From contig NZ_BMSK01000012.1 in NCBI RefSeq assembly GCF_014649115.1, forward strand, positions 1 to 64,000: a stretch of DNA of 64,000 bases, given 5' to 3'. The DNA comes from Streptomyces eurythermus (GTDB lineage Bacteria; Actinomycetota; Actinomycetes; Streptomycetales; Streptomycetaceae). Each line of letters opens with the position of its first letter. Position 1 is the stretch's first letter. This document shows positions 48,930 through 56,318 of this stretch, in pieces. The position numbers were made by a program, and so were the translations under genes. The notes below the pieces were generated by a model that saw only the letters and a program-made list of their open reading frames with translations, had not been told where the DNA came from and did not search any database.

Positions 48930-49958
48930 TCAGGCGGGCAGGGAGGCCAGCCAGTCGAGCAGGATCCGGTTCGTCTCCTCCGGGCGCTCCTGCTGGACGA
49001 AGTGGCCGCAACCGTCCAGGATGTGCGAACCGAGAAGGCCGGGCAGCGTCTCGGGGAAGGCCTTGACGGCATCGGCCAGCCAGGCGAGGGAGGCGTCCCG
49101 CTCGCCCCCGATGAACAGCGAGGGCCGCGTGATCGGTCGCCCCGCCCAATCGGCCAGGTCGGCCCAGTCCCGGTCCATGTTCCGGTACCGGTTCAGAGCC
49201 CCGGCCATCCCCGTCCGCTCGAACTCGCCGGCGTAGACGTCCAGGTCCCGCTCCCCCAGCCAGGACGGCAGCACGCCGACGGGGAAACGCTCGCGCAGCG
49301 TCCCGCCGGCCCCGGTGAAGTGCGGGTCGGGAGCGCCGGGGGCGGGCATGGTGTCGGCGGACAGCGCCGCGTAGAAGCCCGCGAGCCAGCCGCGCACATC
49401 GGGCTCCATCTCGGCTTCGGCCCGGCCGGGCTGCTGGAAGTAGGAGATGTAGAACTCCTCGGGGCGGGGGTGGGCGCCAGGCGATCCGGCACCGGGCTCG
49501 TCGCCCGAGCCCGCTCCGCCCATGCGGGCGAAGACCTCGCTGGGGCGGGGGCCGCCGGGCGGGGTGTACGGCACGCCGAGCAGCCCCACGGCCCGGAACA
49601 CGTCCGGCCTGGTCAGAGTGGACGTGGCGGCGATCGTCGCGCCCCAGTCGTGCCCGACGACCACGGCGGAACGCTCGCCCAGCGCCTCCACCACGGCGAC
49701 GTTGTCCGCGACCAGGTCGAGCATCCGGTACGCCTCCACGGCCTCCGGCTTGGACGAACGGCCGTACCCCCGCACATCGATCGCCACCGCGCGGTAACCG
49801 GCCGAGGCGAGTGCCGCCAGCTGGTGCCGCCAGGCGTACCAGGACTCCGGGAAGCCGTGCAGAAGCAGCACCAAGGGCCCGCTGCCCTGCTCGACCAGGT
49901 GGATACGGCCGGCCGGGGAGGGGACGAGACGGTGGGTGGGGGTGGCGGTGGGTGGCAC
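48930..49958 (-). CDS. Alpha/beta hydrolase, epoxide-hydrolase-like
   Basis: 342 residues. HGFPESWYAWRHQL is the oxyanion-hole motif; the nucleophile is the Asp in VVGHDWGATIA, as in epoxide hydrolases and haloalkane dehalogenases; GCGHFVQQE carries the catalytic His. Cap-domain tyrosines (EFYISYFQQPG) favour an epoxide hydrolase. GTG start with AGGAGAT upstream. It lies between the sugar importer and a tRNA-Val gene. Confidence 0.88.
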   Translation of the reverse strand: MPPTATPTHRLVPSPAGRIHLVEQGSGPLVLLLHGFPESWYAWRHQLAALASAGYRAVAIDVRGYGRSSKPEAVEAYRMLDLVADNVAVVEALGERSAVVVGHDWGATIAATSTLTRPDVFRAVGLLGVPYTPPGGPRPSEVFARMGGAGSGDEPGAGSPGAHPRPEEFYISYFQQPGRAEAEMEPDVRGWLAGFYAALSADTMPAPGAPDPHFTGAGGTLRERFPVGVLPSWLGERDLDVYAGEFERTGMAGALNRYRNMDRDWADLADWAGRPITRPSLFIGGERDASLAWLADAVKAFPETLPGLLGSHILDGCGHFVQQERPEETNRILLDWLASLPA

Positions 49959-49983
49959 GGGATCTCCTGAGGTAGTGGGAGCT

Positions 49984-50047
49984 GGGACGGGTGGGCGGTT
50001 GGGTCGGGGTGCGGTCCTGAGGGGTGGGGGGTTCCGGGGGGCTGGGG
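49984..50047 (+). other. Two G-quadruplex-type motifs upstream of the hydrolase gene
   Basis: The plus strand has GGG-ac-GGG-t-GGG-(cggtt)-GGG-tc-GGGG (49984-50009) and, after a gap, GGGG-t-G6-ttcc-G6-ct-GGGG (50021-50047). Both satisfy the four-tract quadruplex rule. They lie 25-90 bases upstream of the hydrolase start, on the template strand for that minus-strand gene. Confidence 0.5.
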
Positions 50048-50614
50048 TGCGTACGAGGTGTGGGGTCTGCCGGTCCCGGGAAGGTCCTGGCGTCGCGGGT
50101 GCCCTCCGTCGGCCCTGGGGCAGGCGGCGGGCAGGAGTGCCGGGCAGGGCGGGGCGGGGTGGTTGGACGCGCCGGGAGCGGGCCGAGCGGGTCGGCGCGC
50201 CGAGGGCCGGCCGGTGTCGGGCGCGGCCCGCGAAGGGGCCGGTCGGAACGGGTCCGGGGTGCTGGAGGCGTGGGTACGGACGGGTGGGTGTCGGAGACGG
50301 TGGGTGACTCTTGCCCGGGGCCCTGAACACGATGATCAGGTGGGTGACGGGGCCGGGACGAGGGTTGTTGCCGGTTCGGCAAAACGCGCCCTCGCGGGGT
50401 GAGGTGGAGGCCGAGGGCCCGCCGGCCACGTCCGCGCGTCGAACCAGTCACCGACCGTGAGTCCGACGCCCCGCCACATGCCCGGCGCCCACCGCGGGCC
50501 CGGGACCCGAAACCCCGCAAGCGCCGCCGTACGTACACCAGGGCGCCGCAAGGGCTCGCGAGGACCGCCGGCCGCGCCTGCCCGCCGCCGTACGCCCGCA
50601 CCGGCGCGGATACG

Positions 50615-50651
50615 CCGACGGCCCATCTGCCTGTCGCAGATGGGCCGTCGG
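50615..50651 (-). terminator. Terminator of tRNA-Val copy 2
   Basis: A perfect 16-bp stem (arm CCGACGGCCCATCTGC) with loop CTGTC, starting seven bases beyond the tRNA 3' end. Confidence 0.85.
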
Positions 50652-50657
50652 TCCGGG

Positions 50658-50729
50658 TGGGCGATACTGGGTTCGAACCAGTGACCTCTTCGGTGTGAAC
50701 GAAGCGCTCTCCCACTGAGCTAATCGCCC
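50658..50729 (-). tRNA. tRNA-Val (anticodon CAC), copy 2
   Basis: 72 bases, intact cloverleaf with acceptor GGGCGAT/ATCGCCC and anticodon loop TTCACAC. CCA is not encoded. A TAATGT -10-like box lies 14 bases upstream, but the -35 is poor. It differs from the other CAC copy by two bases, one in the D loop and one in the T loop. Confidence 0.95.
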
Positions 50730-50814
50730 GGGCGCAGGAAGAACATTACCCCATGTCAGGGGGTGCCTCCGACCAGGGGGCCGGGCCGCGGACGCCGCCC
50801 GCCCCCAGCCCGCG

Positions 50815-51279
50815 TCACTGGTCCTTGATCTTCCAGGGCATGACGAAACCGAACTTCCACAGGTAGATCCCGGCGAGCACGCCGATGATCACCAGTCCGA
50901 TCACGGTGAGGGTGATGTTGCGTCGGCGCACCTTGGGGTCGAGGGCCCGCTGGGCCGCCTCGGTGACCTTGCGTTTGGTCCAGCGGAGCACGAGCTGGGC
51001 CCAGACGAACTCGGTCGCCCAGATCGCCATGCCGCCGAAGATCACGACCCAGCCGGGACCGGGCAGCGGCAGCATGATGATGCCGGCGACGACCACCGCG
51101 AGGCCGACCACGAAGACGCCGACCTGCCAGCTCAGATGGAGAAGCCGGCGGGACTTGATGAATTCCGGCGCCCGCGAGCCCAGCCCGCTCCCGGCTCCTT
51201 CGGCGGTCTCCTGCCGGTCTGTCTTGGCCTTGTCCGATGCCACGGCGACCTCGCCCGGTTCGTCACTCCCCGTATTCAT
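50815..51279 (-). CDS. TIGR02611-type small membrane protein
   Basis: 154 residues. An N-terminal charged region, two close membrane helices (LSWQVGVFVVGLAVVVAGII, PLPGPGWVVIFGGMAIWATE) separated by the LPLPGPGW motif, a basic loop and a third helix (NITLTVIGLVIIGVLAGIYL) fit the TIGR02611 actinobacterial family, of unknown function. The ATG begins NTGSDEPG. It diverges from ssgB. Confidence 0.85.
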   Translation of the reverse strand: MNTGSDEPGEVAVASDKAKTDRQETAEGAGSGLGSRAPEFIKSRRLLHLSWQVGVFVVGLAVVVAGIIMLPLPGPGWVVIFGGMAIWATEFVWAQLVLRWTKRKVTEAAQRALDPKVRRRNITLTVIGLVIIGVLAGIYLWKFGFVMPWKIKDQ

Positions 51280-51298
51280 ATAGACAAACCCTACCCGA

Positions 51299-51312
51299 GT
51301 GAAACCAGTCAC
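51299..51312. promoter_or_regulatory. GTGA-N6-TCAC inverted repeat between the TIGR02611 gene and ssgB
   Basis: GTGAAACCAGTCAC is a short inverted repeat 20 bases upstream of one start and about 160 bases upstream of ssgB, in a region where developmental regulators are expected. Its binding protein cannot be told from sequence. Confidence 0.4.
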
Positions 51313-51358
51313 CGGAATGGTGGTAGATCCGGTACGAGTTCTCGGCCGGAAGAGTTAC

Positions 51359-51391
51359 GTAAACACACCCAAAACCCTCAGAGGGGTTTAC
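51359..51391. promoter_or_regulatory. Nested inverted repeat upstream of ssgB
   Basis: GTAAAC and GTTTAC form outer arms; inside them AAACCC and GGGTTT pair around TCAGAG. The element lies 80-110 bases before the ssgB start in unusually A/T-containing DNA, so it is probably part of the ssgB promoter/operator region. Confidence 0.45.
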
Positions 51392-51470
51392 AACGGCACC
51401 GTAGGTGGCATGTCGATTTCGCCGACGTGCGAATCCCCGAGCGCACACTGAGCGAAAGGCCCTGGCGCTT

Positions 51471-51884
51471 ATGAACACCACGGTCAGCTGCGAGCTGCAC
51501 CTGCGCCTCGTTGTGTCGAGCGAGTCCTCCCTGCCTGTCCCCGCAGGCCTGCGGTACGACACGGCCGACCCCTACGCCGTGCACGCCACCTTCCACACCG
51601 GAGCCGAGGAGACCGTCGAGTGGGTGTTCGCCCGCGACCTCCTCGCCGAGGGCCTGCACCGGCCCACCGGCACCGGCGACGTCCGCGTCTGGCCATCCCG
51701 CAGCCATGGTCAGGGCGTCGTGTGCATCGCCCTCAGCTCCCCGGAGGGAGAGGCGCTGCTCGAGGCCCCCGCGCGGGCCCTGGAGTCCTTCCTGAAGCGA
51801 ACCGACGCCGCCGTGCCGCCCGGCACGGAGCACCGGCACTTCGACCTGGATCAGGAGCTCTCGCACATCCTGGCGGAGAACTAG
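51471..51884 (+). CDS. ssgB: Sporulation protein SsgB (SsgA-like protein)
   Basis: 137 residues, matching the very conserved SsgB: NTTVSCELHLRLVVSSESSL, RYDTADPYAVHATFHTGAEE, FARDLLAEGLHRPTGTGDVR and FDLDQELSHILAEN. SsgB positions FtsZ at future septa in aerial hyphae together with SsgA, so it marks a sporulating streptomycete. The start is the ATG after AAAGG. A strong hairpin ends the transcript. Confidence 0.97.
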   Translation: MNTTVSCELHLRLVVSSESSLPVPAGLRYDTADPYAVHATFHTGAEETVEWVFARDLLAEGLHRPTGTGDVRVWPSRSHGQGVVCIALSSPEGEALLEAPARALESFLKRTDAAVPPGTEHRHFDLDQELSHILAEN

Positions 51885-52283
51885 GCCCCGGCCCTTCCGA
51901 GCAGCCCGGCGCCGTCCACTCGGGGAGACGGCTCGGGCCAAGACAACCGCATACGGCAACGGACCGACGCCGCCCTCGTGAGCGCTCACGGGCGGCGTCG
52001 GTCTGCCGTCGCCGGCTGCGGTCCGCGAGCGGGCGACCGCCGTGCGTAGGCGATGCCCGGGCCGGAGGACGGCGGGCGTGCGTAGGCCGTCGCCCGTCGG
52101 TCGTTCGGCCGGGCCGGGCCGTGGGTCTCGCGGGCGGACCGGTGCGGCGGGAACCCCGTGCGGCGCGGGGGCGTTCTCACGGCAATCGGGGTCGGGGAAG
52201 GACGGGTGCGGCCGGCGCGGGAGTCGCTACCATCGGCCAGCATCGGCGGGCGCCCGCCCGACCCCCAGGCCAGGGAGCGAAAC
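51885..52283. other. Gap between ssgB and the CGNR regulator gene
   Basis: Beyond the terminator there is GC-rich sequence with an 11-base direct repeat CGTGCGTAGGC (near 52038 and 52078) and the GGGAG ribosome site of the next gene. No small gene seen. Confidence 0.4.
51963..52002 (+). terminator. Terminator after ssgB
   Basis: A 13-bp outer stem (ACCGACGCCGCCC with GGGCGGCGTCGGT) and an inner 12-base palindrome GTGAGCGCTCAC separated by a two-base bulge, about 80 bases past the ssgB stop codon. Confidence 0.75.
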
Positions 52284-52844
52284 GTGCTGATCACCCACGA
52301 CACCCGGTGCGCCCTTGACACCGTGGTGGATCTGGTGAACTCCGCGCCCGAGGACGATGCGGCGGCGGACGGTCTGCCCGATGTCCAGGCGCTCACCGAT
52401 TTCGTACGAAGTCACAAGATCAGCGACGTCGGCGCGCTGTCGGAGCTGGATCTCTCCGCGGTGCGCAGGCTCCGGGGGCGCTTCGCTGCGATCTTCGCGG
52501 CCTCGGACGCCCGGTCCGCGGCCCTGATGATCAACGAGCTGGTCGCCGCCGCCGGGACCACCCCCCGGCTGACCGACCACGACGGCTACGACTGGCACAT
52601 GCACTACTTCGCGCCGGGCGCCTCCGTGGCCGACCATCTCGCCGCCGACTGCGGGATGGCACTGGCCTTCTTCGTGGTGGCCGGAGAGCAGGAGCGGCTG
52701 CGGCGCTGCGAGGCACCGGACTGCCGGCGTGCCTTCGTGGATCTCTCCCGCAACCGCTCGCGCCGCTACTGCGACAGCCGTACCTGCGGGAACCGGCTGC
52801 ATGTCGCCGCCTACCGGGCCCGGCGGAAGGAAGCGGCGGGCTGA
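52284..52844 (+). CDS. CGNR zinc-finger putative transcriptional regulator
   Basis: 186 residues. The N-terminal part is the ABATE-type stress-response helical domain (DTVVDLVNSAPEDD, LRGRFAAIFAA). The C-terminus has the zinc motif RRCEAPDCRRAFVD with YCDSRTCGNRLH, whose CGNR tetrad names the family. The family is thought to bind DNA. GTG start with GGGAG upstream. It follows ssgB in Streptomyces generally. Confidence 0.92.
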   Translation: MLITHDTRCALDTVVDLVNSAPEDDAAADGLPDVQALTDFVRSHKISDVGALSELDLSAVRRLRGRFAAIFAASDARSAALMINELVAAAGTTPRLTDHDGYDWHMHYFAPGASVADHLAADCGMALAFFVVAGEQERLRRCEAPDCRRAFVDLSRNRSRRYCDSRTCGNRLHVAAYRARRKEAAG

Positions 52845-52940
52845 GCGGGGGCGGACGGGGCCTGCCTGCCACGGGCGGCCCGGACGGTGCCCGATGCGAC
52901 GTCGGTCCCGGCGGGTGGCGCCGGGACGGACGTGTACGGC

Positions 52941-53093
52941 TCACAGCAACAGCAGATCGTGCAGCGCAGCCATGAGCAGCAGACACCCGATCACCGCCAG
53001 GAAGATCATCAGCGGTGGCTGGGAAAGGGCGAAGAGGCACCCGCGAGGCTCGTCCTTGGGCGGCGCGGCCTCGCTCTGTGTAGTGTCCAGCAT
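52941..53093 (-). CDS. Very small membrane protein (50 or 55 residues)
   Basis: The frame reads LDTTQSEAAPPKDEPRGCLF then ALSQPPLMIFLAVIGCLLLM and ends AALHDLLLL: a short acidic, Pro-containing N-terminus and one membrane helix near the C-terminus. An in-frame ATG at 53108 would add MIGGE. GGCGGCGAG before the inner ATG is the only ribosome-site-like sequence. Codon third positions are G/C as in the neighbouring genes, and the hydrophobic pattern is too regular for chance. Function is unknown. Confidence 0.72.
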   Translation of the reverse strand: MLDTTQSEAAPPKDEPRGCLFALSQPPLMIFLAVIGCLLLMAALHDLLLL

Positions 53094-53246
53094 CTCGCCG
53101 CCGATCATGGCGTAACCGGTGCCCGGTCGCGATCAGCGCTGGAGATCTTGCGGGAGTTCGCCGAATACCGTGAGGTCTCGTCCGGCTGGTGAACGATTCC
53201 GGCCGCCCGGGGACTCAGTGTGTCCCTTCGGCCAGTTATGTGACTG

Positions 53247-53702
53247 TCATATGCCGTGCTTCTTGAGGATGGCCTCGATGTCGCTGAAGTCCTCCGACGC
53301 GCCGGCGGACCGGGGGGTGGTCCGAGGTGCGGCAGGGCGTGCCGAGGGGCCGGCCGGCGTCCCGCCGAGGGGCGGCGCCGTGGCCGCGGGGGCCACCGCC
53401 TCCCGCTCCGCCCGTCTCGCCGCCCTGCGCTCGGCGCCGGTCGTCCCGCGCCGGCGCTCCACGGCCCGGGTGCCGGTGAACAGGAGCCAGGCCGCACCGA
53501 GCACTCCGAAGCCCGCCCAGGCGGTGGGACTCAGCGCGGTGTCGGCGAGCCAGCCGACGACCCCGGTCATCACCAGGCCGACCGGGACGAGCGAGCAGGC
53601 CGCGAGGCGGGCCGCCGCCAGGAAGCGTCTGCGGTAGGCCGTGACCACCGCGATACCCAGGCCCGCCGCGGAAACGGCGGAGCAGACTGTCTCGGCGATC
53701 AT
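53247..53702 (-). CDS. Uncharacterised two-to-three-helix membrane protein with conserved C-terminal tail
   Basis: 151 residues. Helices span AETVCSAVSAAGLGIAVVTA, ARLAACSLVPVGLVMTGVVG and TAWAGFGVLGAAWLLFTG. A basic stretch (RAVERRRGTTGAERRAARRA), a Pro/Ala linker and the acidic-to-basic tail EDFSDIEAILKKHGI follow. The tail looks like a short protein-docking helix. No enzymatic motif. The ATG has AGGAGG upstream. It diverges from the DsbA-like gene. Confidence 0.8.
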   Translation of the reverse strand: MIAETVCSAVSAAGLGIAVVTAYRRRFLAAARLAACSLVPVGLVMTGVVGWLADTALSPTAWAGFGVLGAAWLLFTGTRAVERRRGTTGAERRAARRAEREAVAPAATAPPLGGTPAGPSARPAAPRTTPRSAGASEDFSDIEAILKKHGI

Positions 53703-53887
53703 CCGGTCCTCCTGGCGGGCTCGCTCCGTCGCTTCCATCGTGCACCGCCGGATCCCCGCGAGGCCATGCTCCAGCCGGACATCAGGGACATCTCCGGGTT
53801 CTCTCCTACTGGGGTCCCGGTACCCGGCCCGCTCGCGCACCGAGGTCCGGTTGGGCCGCCCGGGCCCGGCCTGGAAGACTGGTGGCC

Positions 53888-54421
53888 ATGAGCGACCCCT
53901 CCCCCGCCCGCACCGATGCCCTCGTCCTCGACGTCTGGTGCGAGTTGCAGTGCCCCGACTGCCGTACGGCCCTGGACGACGTACGCGCCCTGCGTGCCCG
54001 CTACGGCGACCGGCTCGAGCTGCGGCTGCGGCACTTCCCGCTGGAGAAGCACAAGCACTCCTTCGCCGCCGCGCAGGCCGCCGAGGAGGCACTGGAGCAG
54101 GGCAAGGGCTGGCCGTACGTGGAGGCCGTGCTGGAGCGGGTGGCGGAGCTGGACCGTCAGGGGGAACCCTTCCTGGTCGAGGTGGCCCGGGAACTCGGGC
54201 TGGACGCGGAGGAGTTCGACACCGCGTTGATCGACGGCCGGCACATCCTGGTCGTGGACGCCGACCAGGCCGAGGGCAAGGCCATCGGCGTGACCGGCAC
54301 GCCGACGTACGTCATCGGGGGCGAGCGTCTCGACGGCGGCAAGAGCCAGGAGGGCCTGCGCGAACGCATCGAGCGGATCGCGGACCGCCTGCTGGCCGAC
54401 CACGCCCCCGGACAGGGCTGA
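53888..54421 (+). CDS. DsbA-family thioredoxin-like protein (cytoplasmic form)
   Basis: 177 residues. WCELQCPDCRTAL has the active-site CPDC (Cys22, Cys25) plus an extra Cys18; TGTPTYVIGG holds the cis-proline. The helical insert and length fit the DsbA/FrnE group, and there is no signal peptide, so it should be cytoplasmic. Possible roles are protein or small-molecule thiol exchange. It ends about 130 bases before a convergent gene. Confidence 0.87.
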   Translation: MSDPSPARTDALVLDVWCELQCPDCRTALDDVRALRARYGDRLELRLRHFPLEKHKHSFAAAQAAEEALEQGKGWPYVEAVLERVAELDRQGEPFLVEVARELGLDAEEFDTALIDGRHILVVDADQAEGKAIGVTGTPTYVIGGERLDGGKSQEGLRERIERIADRLLADHAPGQG

Positions 54422-54434
54422 GCAACCGCCGGGC

Positions 54435-54462
54435 CACCGGCCGGGCTGAACACCGGCCGGTG
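54435..54462. repeat. Inverted/direct repeats between convergent genes
   Basis: CACCGGCC and GGCCGGTG form an 8-bp stem, and CACCGGCCGGTG (54451-54462) is itself a 12-bp palindrome. CTGAACACCGGCCG is repeated about 30 bases on. The set may act as a terminator for the DsbA-like gene (plus) and the acetyltransferase (minus). Confidence 0.4.
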
Positions 54463-54550
54463 CGTCCGGCGAGCCTGAACACCGGCCGAGCCGCCGGGCG
54501 GGCCTGAGGACCGCGCCGGGAACGGAGGTGTCCGCCCGGTGGCGCGCCGT

Positions 54551-55375
54551 CTACAGCAAGGGCTTGCTCAAGGAGTACGTCACCGTTTCATAGCCGAGCG
54601 ACGCGTACAGGGCCTCGGCGGGGGTGTTGCCCGCGAAGACGTTGAGGCCCAGGACCGGGCGGCCGGAGCCGGTCGCCTGGTGTTCCGCCAGGAGCATCAG
54701 CGTACGGCCGTGTCCCCGGCCCCGGTGGGCCGGATACGTCCGCACGTCGAACACGAACGCCTTGCGCTCCTGGAGTGCCACCCACAGGGTGCCCACCGGG
54801 CTGCCCTCGTGCTCGAGCACGCTGAAGAACGTGCCGTCCGTCGCCAGGCCGTGCGGCAGCAGCCGTGCGTGGTCGTCCCGGGACTTGGCGTAGGCGGCGG
54901 CCTCCGGGACGCCGCGCTCGATCCACATACGCGCGAACTGCTCGCGCTCCGCCTCCAGCCAGGCGTCGAACTCCTCCCCCGTCATGGGTCGCGCACGGCT
55001 GCCCGGGGGCAGGGCGGGCGGGGTGCCGTCCAGGCGCTTCTCCATGCCGCGGTTGCGCACGGTGAAACCGAGGGTGCGGAACAGGCTCAGGGCGGTGTCC
55101 GCCGCGGCGGGCACCATGGCCTCCAGCTGCACGCAGCCCCAGCCGCGGGCCACCTCCTCCGCGGCCAGCGCCGCCACGGTGCCCCGCCCGCGCCGCCGGT
55201 CGGGCTCGGCGATCCGCAGGTCGATGATGCGGGCCACGGAGTCGCCGAGGGACGGCGAGGTACCGAGGTGGATCTCGCCGACGGGACGGCTGTTCACGCA
55301 CACCGCGTAGCGCCGTGAGCGGGTCCCGTCGGGGTTCTGCCGGAGCGGCTCGGCCGGCCGCAGGGTTGTCGTCAT
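54551..55375 (-). CDS. Tandem-GNAT acetyltransferase
   Basis: 274 residues with two GNAT folds. The first has RRRGRGTVAALAAEEVAR and LFRTLGFTVRNRGMEKRL; the second has AHRGRGHGRTLMLLAEHQ, VFAGNTPAEALYASLGYETV. Only the second copy keeps a clear R/Q-x2-G-x-G/A acetyl-CoA loop. Substrate unknown. The ATG has no ribosome site but a -10 box seven bases upstream (separate entry), so it is likely leaderless; a GTG one codon earlier also exists. Confidence 0.88.
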   Translation of the reverse strand: MTTTLRPAEPLRQNPDGTRSRRYAVCVNSRPVGEIHLGTSPSLGDSVARIIDLRIAEPDRRRGRGTVAALAAEEVARGWGCVQLEAMVPAAADTALSLFRTLGFTVRNRGMEKRLDGTPPALPPGSRARPMTGEEFDAWLEAEREQFARMWIERGVPEAAAYAKSRDDHARLLPHGLATDGTFFSVLEHEGSPVGTLWVALQERKAFVFDVRTYPAHRGRGHGRTLMLLAEHQATGSGRPVLGLNVFAGNTPAEALYASLGYETVTYSLSKPLL

Positions 55376-55382
55376 CACAGAG

Positions 55383-55411
55383 GTTCTACCCGTGCCGGCC
55401 GGCCGAGTCAG
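55383..55411 (-). promoter_or_regulatory. Leaderless promoter of the GNAT gene
   Basis: CTGACT, 17 bases, TAGAAC on the minus strand, with the -10 box seven bases from the ATG. Transcription should begin at the start codon. Confidence 0.6.
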
Positions 55412-55496
55412 CCGGTTTTCGGCCCCGGCCCCGACGCCTGCCCCAGACCCCTGGTCCGGTGGGCCTCGGCTCGCCGTCGCCGGTCCGGTCGCCGGC

Positions 55497-56318
55497 TCAG
55501 GGGTCCAGGTCCCTGCCGGACCGCTCGTCGAAGACGCGCATCGCCTCGGCGGTCACCGGGCCCCGGGCGCCGGGCAGTTCACGGCCGTCGACGCGGTGCA
55601 GGGCCTGTACGTCCCGCAGGGACGAGGTGAGGAAGACCTCGTCGGCACGCTGGAGGACGTCCAGCGGCAGATCGGTCTCCCGGGCGCCCGTCCACTCGAT
55701 GACCAGGGCACGGGTGATGCCGGGCAGACAGCCGGAGGTGACCGGCGGGGTGTGGATCTCGCCGTCCAGGACGACGAAGACGTTCGTCGCGGCGCCCTCG
55801 CAGAGCAGTCCGGCCGTGTTGCCGAACAGCGCCTCGGAGGCGCCGAGTCGGCGGGCCCGGTCGAGGGCGACGAGGTTCTCGGCGTACGACGTGCTCTTCA
55901 CGCCGGCGAGGGCGCCGCGCTCGTTGCGGGTCCACGGGACGGTGACCGCCGCGGTGGAATCGGGGCGGCGGGCGGTCCCGGCGACGGCGACCACCAGGGT
56001 CGGGCCGTGCCCGCCGCGGCCGGTGCCGAGCGGGCCTTGGCCGCCGGTGCAGGTGATCCGCAGCCGGCCCAGCGGCATCGGGTTGGCCTCCAGTACGGCC
56101 GTACAGGCGCGGCGGATCTCGTCGTGGTCGGGGTCGGGCAGGCCGAGGACGCGGGCGGAGCGGGTCAGCCGGTCGAGGTGCCGGGTGAGCGCGAAGGGGC
56201 GGCCGTTGACCGTCTTCACGGTCTCGAAGACGCCGTCGCCGACGGTCAGGCCGCGGTCGAGGACGCAGACCCGGGCGGTTTCCGCCTCGCGCAGCCCGCC
56301 GTCCAGCCAGATCCTCAT
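55497..56318 (-). CDS. pabC: Aminodeoxychorismate lyase (class IV aminotransferase fold)
   Basis: 273 residues. RIWLDGGLREAETARVCVLD and GLTVGDGVFETVKTVNGRPF are class IV PLP-enzyme starts; KSTSYAENLVALDRARRLGA carries the PLP lysine and LCEGAATNVFVVLDGEIHTP is the E-G-x-x-x-N-x-F motif. Next to pabB it should release pyruvate from aminodeoxychorismate to make p-aminobenzoate. A branched-chain or D-amino-acid aminotransferase is less likely. Coupled to pabB by a four-base ATGA overlap. Confidence 0.88.
   Translation of the reverse strand: MRIWLDGGLREAETARVCVLDRGLTVGDGVFETVKTVNGRPFALTRHLDRLTRSARVLGLPDPDHDEIRRACTAVLEANPMPLGRLRITCTGGQGPLGTGRGGHGPTLVVAVAGTARRPDSTAAVTVPWTRNERGALAGVKSTSYAENLVALDRARRLGASEALFGNTAGLLCEGAATNVFVVLDGEIHTPPVTSGCLPGITRALVIEWTGARETDLPLDVLQRADEVFLTSSLRDVQALHRVDGRELPGARGPVTAEAMRVFDERSGRDLDP

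Larger units (their letters stand above)
49959..50657. other. 700-bp gene-free region between the hydrolase and tRNA-Val copy 2
   Basis: It contains the G-rich motifs, an inverted repeat CCTGA-N9-TCAGG (50322-50340), a strong hairpin near 50615 that ends the tRNA transcript, and otherwise purine-skewed repetitive sequence. Several open frames run through it, but they are Gly/Arg low-complexity and lack ribosome sites. Confidence 0.45.

Noticed and set aside
49936-50402. Plus-strand protein genes in the G-rich gap
   Set aside because: Frames are Gly/Arg/Val low-complexity, overlap in all phases and have no ribosome site or recognisable domain.
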